Shown here: positions 59,207 through 64,000 of the stretch, one piece after another | Layout of the letters: each line of letters opens with the position of its first letter | How positions within the stretch are numbered: the first letter of the stretch is position 1 | Assembly (NCBI GenBank): GCA_026826555.1 | Contig: JAKSZT010054583.1 | Coordinates: forward strand, 975,161-1,039,160 | DNA length: 64,000 bases | Reading direction: 5' to 3' | From: Tolypeutes matacus | Lineage: Eukaryota; Chordata; Mammalia; Cingulata; Chlamyphoridae | Made by a program: the position numbers and the translations under genes | The notes under the pieces: model-generated | Seen by the model: the letters and a program-made list of their open reading frames with translations, nothing else | The model's database searches: none | What the model was told of the DNA's origin: nothing

Positions 59207-61639
59207 AATGAAAGCTACAGTCCCTATTTCTCCAAAAAGTGAATATGTATATATATATATGCAAATTTTGTGTGCAATTTTAGAGTGCTTAGAGATCAAC
59301 TGAAACTCATGAGTTAGTCCAAGGTTAAGACACCTTGCTACAGAGCAAAGATATTTATTCTCTATCTTTAAAAAAAGATTAAAAAGATACAACATTGAAA
59401 TTTCATGAAATGATTTTCTATTCAATACTTTTCAATCGTGAGTCACAGAGCCCATATTTTTTTTCTTCTGCAAAAGAATTGAGTCACTGATCAGAACACC
59501 AAAGACAAACCAAAAACAAAACCTCATTTTAGCCTTTAAATTTAAAAACAAAATGACTAATTTTGCGAACACAAGCACCAATGGGGGAACACCTATCTGC
59601 CAGCAAGTAAGTTGCAGAGAAGAATGGGAGGAGCAGGTGTAAAGCACAATGGCAAACTATGAGCATAAATCTATATCTTGTTTACAGACAGGCTTTGTTA
59701 GATCCACACAGTAGTTTCAGACATTTGAAATAGTTGTCCACATTTAGAAATGGGGTGATTTCACATAAAAAAAAAAATGATTTTCTCTCTCCTCTTGAAA
59801 AATCAGAACTTTACCCAGTTGGCCCATATGTCTATGTGGCACAATCAGCTGGGTTTGCAGAGCCACTGCCCCTTTTCCCAGTCCTCCACAATCCCCAGCA
59901 GCACCTACTTCACTATGTCATTCATTTCTAATACATGGCTGGCCTTAGTAGACATTGAAGATTTTGACCTACAACCATCAGCCCTTGAGTAAATAGATGT
60001 TGACCCAGTGACATAGAACATTCTTTGCTGGGACGGTCCTGCTTTCCCCATTTTCTTCCATCCTCTAAAATTATACATAACTCCTTGAGGGAAGACTCCA
60101 AGCTTATCCCATTCTCTCTGCATTCATCTCCCCTCAATTTTTTCCAGATAACTTCCAGTTGACCCCCCACCGCACTCTGCCAAGGAACAAAGCTTGCAGA
60201 AAGAATGGCAGAGAAAGAACTGTCTTTGAAATGCTTATCTCACAGTTAACAACCTTTGTAGTGTTTTTCTTTCCCTATACTTTTTCTTTTCTTGTTTCTT
60301 TTTTTTTTTTTTTTTTGAGCTTCATTAGAAAGGTTAACACACTTAATCGGGATTCATAGCTGAAAGCTATGTCTGAAAGGACTATATTTCTTAGTGAAAA
60401 TGTCTTAGAGATCATGGTTAGTATTTGTGGCAGAGCCAGGTCAAAATTAACATTTTACAACAGCCTGTGTCAGCCTGGGTTGCAAACTTTCCACAAGAAA
60501 TGGTAGGGAAAGGTCACACTAATCAGTTCATACTACAGAGAGTTGAGGAATCTTAATATATGATTTATTCTCTTTATAAATAAAAGTCACCAGTTTCCTC
60601 TTGCTTCAGCCACCATCACCCTCCTGCCCATACACGACTTCCATACACACCACTCATCCCACATCCCACAGGTTCTCTTTCTCTCCCGTCGGTTGCTATG
60701 GATTTCATTTCCTTGAGTCAACTCCCAGCTTGATTAAATATATATTACATCATTCTGCTTTTTTTTTTTGTCTGCTCTTATGGAAATGCTTATATAAATC
60801 ATGAGACGCTTCTAGCCCAGACATCAACGATGACTGCCATTAATAATACTGAGCACTCACTCACGGTATGTCTTGTGTGATGTCAACCCCAGGAACTTTT
60901 GCCATGATCTGCTAGCCATGAAACTTCTTTAACTCCTCACCCTATTATGCCTACTTCAGTCGCTGAAGTCCCAGGTCCACAGCCCATGGATGGGATTGCC
61001 GAGGTCCAGTGGGGCACCAGTTGTTGTAGAGATAGATGTTCAGTGGATTCTGCACTCAGCTGGAAGGATGAGCCTGACCTTGGCTGCTCATTCATAACGC
61101 TGTCACAATGACAGGTTATTTCTGGTACTTGTTTGCTGGTATTGGTTTTATTAACCCTGAGGTTGGTGAATAACCCTCCCTTTACCATGAATCCTCCCAG
61201 GTGAGACTGCAGATTTTCTGAGAGCCAAGCTGCATCCCCAGAGAACAGAAGATGCCGAGAACTTAAAGAACATTGCTACAGGTCTGGGCTCTTCCTTTGA
61301 TCTGCTGGTCCAGCATTGCTTCCAGAGATCACGTCAGCATCTGCAGTTAGAAGACAGATGACTCAAGAAGCAAAGCAACTAGAAAATATTTCAAGTTAAA
61401 GAGACGTTAAGAGATATTTCAGAGCTTTATGTCACCAGACGCAGTCTTTGCTAGGGTACTCAAAATAGCCAATTGGTTTTATAAGAGGTTCTCTTTCTCT
61501 ATAGGGTTCCCCTTTGTCCCAAACCACCACCAACTCATAGATTACACATGTCTCTTAATCAGTCTCTCTCTCCCTGTCTCCCTTTCTCTTTCTATCTCCC
61601 CATTTACAAAACATGCTGTCTTTCAATTAACATAGTGAT
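59207..61639. other. Intergenic, nothing recognised
   Basis: Mixed unique sequence. A T-run lies near 60300-60317 and a pyrimidine-rich run near 61560-61600. Open frames here look random. Confidence 0.5.
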
Positions 61640-61960
61640 GACCTATTGTCACTCGATACCATGCTTATCGTGAGCTGGTGTGAAATTACTTTATAATAAA
61701 CACTACGGAGTTCTGACTTTCAATTAATTTTTCACATGCTGCGCTAAATCAGATTAACTCTCCCCCCACCCTTTGACCACAGACGTAATTCCGTCCTTAT
61801 AATGAAATGGAGGATTAATTTATATGAAGCATATCTGTACACATTTGCAAATAAATGTAAAGATAGACTTTGTGCCATATTTGCATTAGCTCACAGTGTC
61901 AGGTTTAATACAGACTCTCTGAGATGATTAATTTTTTGCGTTCACTGGGGTGGGGAAAGA
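61640..61960. promoter_or_regulatory. Candidate conserved noncoding element
   Basis: A repeat-free block includes TTTCAATTAATTTTTCACAT, CTGCGCTAAATCAGATTAAC, TTGCAAATAAATG and TTTGCATTAGC (octamer-like and homeodomain-like words) plus intact CpGs (CACTCGATACC, CATGCTTATCG). The texture is that of a deeply conserved enhancer downstream of a developmental gene. It cannot be confirmed from one sequence. Confidence 0.4.
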
Positions 61961-62755
61961 TATTTCTAGTTGTTCTTTCTCTGCTAAATTCTAACTGAAT
62001 GCTTCAACTAAGAATAAGCATAGAGATACTCACATATGCCACAATGCTGAGGGAGCTGTGAGTTCTCCCGTAAATCCTACGATACCACATTAGGGGAACC
62101 TGAAGGAAAATGTAAACACTGTGAAATGGAAACAATAATCATTAACTACTAAACTGATTGTTGCTTTCCATAGACAGGCACATTCACATTCACCCTGAAT
62201 GAATTGGGAGGGAAGAGGAGCTTTTCAAATGACCATTAAGTAGAAGTAATTTGATGATAATTTCAAGCAAATGATGGCTCGTGCCTTTTTAAAACTCATA
62301 TAAACCATGCAGTAAATTATATTTTTGGTGAAATAATTATTTCCATCTCTAAAACTATATTAAAATGGAGTGAAGGAGGATGAATGTAGGCAGCAACTTA
62401 ATGAATAAATTTGTGTTTTAAAAAATTAATCATGATACCCTGATGTTGGGCTATATTTTTATTTTCTTCTGTCAGTCTCCAGTGTATTTCATTCAGCTTC
62501 TTTTATTACTACGAAATATTGATAGAAAAATTTTCCCATCACATATTTTCCTTTTGATACCAAATGAGAAAAACTGCCACAAGAACTAAAGAAATAGCAC
62601 ATATAAATGATAAATGTGTGCTTACCAAATCCGTTTAAGCCATTCTTTTATTAACAATAGAAGAAATAAAATTTTGTTCAGTGTTGCAATAACAAAAACA
62701 CTTTGCCACTGAGTTATATTAAGTCAAAATAAGCAAATTATGTTTGACACATTTA
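61961..62755. other. Intergenic unique sequence
   Basis: AT-rich, repeat-free, no gene. The part up to about 62350 may extend the conserved-looking block. Confidence 0.45.
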
Positions 62756-62759
62756 CGAA

Positions 62760-62895
62760 ATTCATTCATTCATTCGACAGATATTTATTTAATGCCTGCT
62801 ATGTGCTATCTGTGATTCTAACTACAAGTGATAGAGCAATGAACAAGATAGACAAACTCCCTGACCACATGTAAAGTCTTGTCTAGTGGGGATGC
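62760..62895 (+). repeat. L2 fragment
   Basis: 'attcgacagatatttattta', 'atgcctgctatgtgctatct', 'gagcaatgaacaagatagac' and 'ctccctgaccacatgtaa' follow the L2 order closely. Confidence 0.7.
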
Positions 62896-62929
62896 ATGAT
62901 ATGGGGATTAAAAGACATAACATTGAGCC

Positions 62930-63160
62930 CTTACTATCTGTTTAACTCTGTGCCAAATGCTTTACATATATTATAACTTGTATTCCTCATCATTAATATC
63001 TTTATCATATACATTTTAAAGATGAATAACTGAATTTTAGAAGTTAAGTAGTTTGTCCAAGATCCTGCTGCAATGAAGTGGCAGAGATGGAATTCAAATC
63101 TAAGATTTTGGGACTAAAAATCTTGTACTTTCATTCGCTAGGCTATACTGCCTCTGACAT
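62930..63160 (-). repeat. MIR SINE, reverse orientation
   Basis: 'aatgctttacatatattat', 'ttaaagatgaataactgaat', 'gttaagtagtttgtccaaga' and 'gagatggaattcaaatct' are the reversed MIR consensus in order. Confidence 0.75.
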
Positions 63161-63470
63161 TGATTCTCTCAATAGCATGTATCATCATCTTCTATTTGTC
63201 CAAATTATATTTTTTCCATGACGGCAGGTAAAATAGCAACAGAAAGCACAATTCTTGACCTAGGAGGCTTCTAGTCTATTGGGAGAAAATTATTCATTAT
63301 GAGATAACTATACTGTATGATGCTGTAATGGTGGATACATGACATTACGCATTTGTCAAAACCCATGTAACTTTACAACCCTAATATAAACTATGGGCTT
63401 AGTGAATAATAATATGTCAATATTGGTTTATCAATTGTAACACATGTACTACACTAATGCCAGATTTTTT
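63161..63470. other. Unique intergenic sequence, nothing recognised
   Basis: AT-rich and without repeat signature. Confidence 0.5.
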
Positions 63471-63477
63471 TAATAAT

Positions 63478-64000
63478 AATTTTTTTAAAAAGATACTTAG
63501 ATTACATAAATGTTACACAAAAAGTATAGGGATTTCCATTTGCCCCACTCCCCACATCTCCCACACCCTCCCATATAAACAACATCCTTCATTAGTGTGG
63601 CACATTCACCGCAATTGACGAACAACTCCTGGGGCTTTGCAACTGAGCATGGACCATAGTTCACATTGTAGTCTACACTCTCTCCCACACAGTTCTGCAT
63701 GTTATGTGATGATATAAAATGGCCTATATCTGTCGTTGCAACGTCATTCAGGAAAGTTCCCAAGATCTGAAAAAGCCCCCATATTACAACTGTTTTTCTC
63801 TCTCCCTGCTCCCAGAGCCTCCAGTGGCCACTGCTTCCACATCAGTGTTGTAATTTCTTCCATCGCTAGAATCAGAATAAGTCTATAGTGGAATACCAGT
63901 AAGTCCTCTCTTGTTCATAGTTCATTCCCAAATCTTGAGGGTTGGGATAGTGATGTACACTCCACCCTAATTGGGACTTTCTTCCTTGCAGTTGTCGGCT
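63478..64000 (-). repeat. Xenarthran interspersed repeat, copy running off the window
   Basis: A T-tract then AAGATACTTAGATTACATAA, as in the copies at 1567 and 4094. It aligns with 1585-1950 but includes about 155 bases (around 63755-63905) absent from the first copy. A minus-strand frame (63497-63763, 88 codons) corresponds to the 83-codon frame of the first copy. It is truncated by the window edge. Confidence 0.65.

Noticed and set aside
1..64000. CRISPR arrays, bacterial operons, phage or integrative elements
   Set aside because: The window is vertebrate nuclear DNA. No regular spacer-repeat array or prokaryotic gene organisation is present.

Overview
This window is nuclear DNA from a placental mammal, almost certainly a xenarthran (armadillo, sloth or anteater). 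The main evidence is the repeats. There are tRNA-derived SINEs with the head typical of the armadillo-named DAS group (positions 34608-34695 and 18585-18826). There is a second, very young tRNA-derived SINE family (16760-16939 and 34363-34572), an L1 with a lineage-type 3' end (ending near 51305), and several solo LTRs. Ancient MIR and L2 copies shared by mammals are also present. I cannot settle the genus from the sequence alone.

Positions 1 to about 25645 hold the 3' half of one protein-coding gene on the + strand, recognised as PDZRN4 (also LNX4), a RING/PDZ E3 ubiquitin-ligase family member. The last five exons are visible: 5837-5935, 8158-8220, 15203-15304, 19825-19941 and 23444-24970. 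They join in frame, all at phase 0, and encode the C-terminal 635 residues: the second PDZ domain, an acidic linker, a coiled coil, conserved basic C-terminal blocks and a terminal PDZ ligand ending VTTV. The RING finger, TRAF-type zinc finger and first PDZ domain must lie upstream of the window. A 3' UTR with three AATAAA hexamers follows the stop codon.

From about 25.65 kb to the end I see no other gene. The interval 25.6-43.5 kb is mostly unique AT-rich intergenic DNA with old MIR/L2 copies, a hAT-type element with clear terminal repeats (30848-31182), a CpG-rich retroviral LTR-like block containing a 10-N assembly gap (about 31476-31966), a palindromic MITE (32737-32909) and two young SINEs. 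From 43.5 to 57.5 kb lies an L1-dense island, mostly minus-strand ancient L1. A younger + strand L1 (about 47677-51305), itself missing most of ORF2, has been inserted into one of the old copies. From 54.1 to 59.2 kb there are four LTRs, three of them solo LTRs bounded by recognisable 5-bp target duplications. The end of the window is unique sequence with one strong conserved-looking noncoding block (61640-61960), and a xenarthran repeat that runs off the right edge.

I found no undescribed multi-gene system. The observations most worth checking are a perfect 65-bp duplication 1.2 kb apart inside an intron, two SINEs stacked on what may be one target site, the gap flanked by identical 29-bp ends, an inverted LTR pair, and several candidate conserved noncoding elements in and around PDZRN4.
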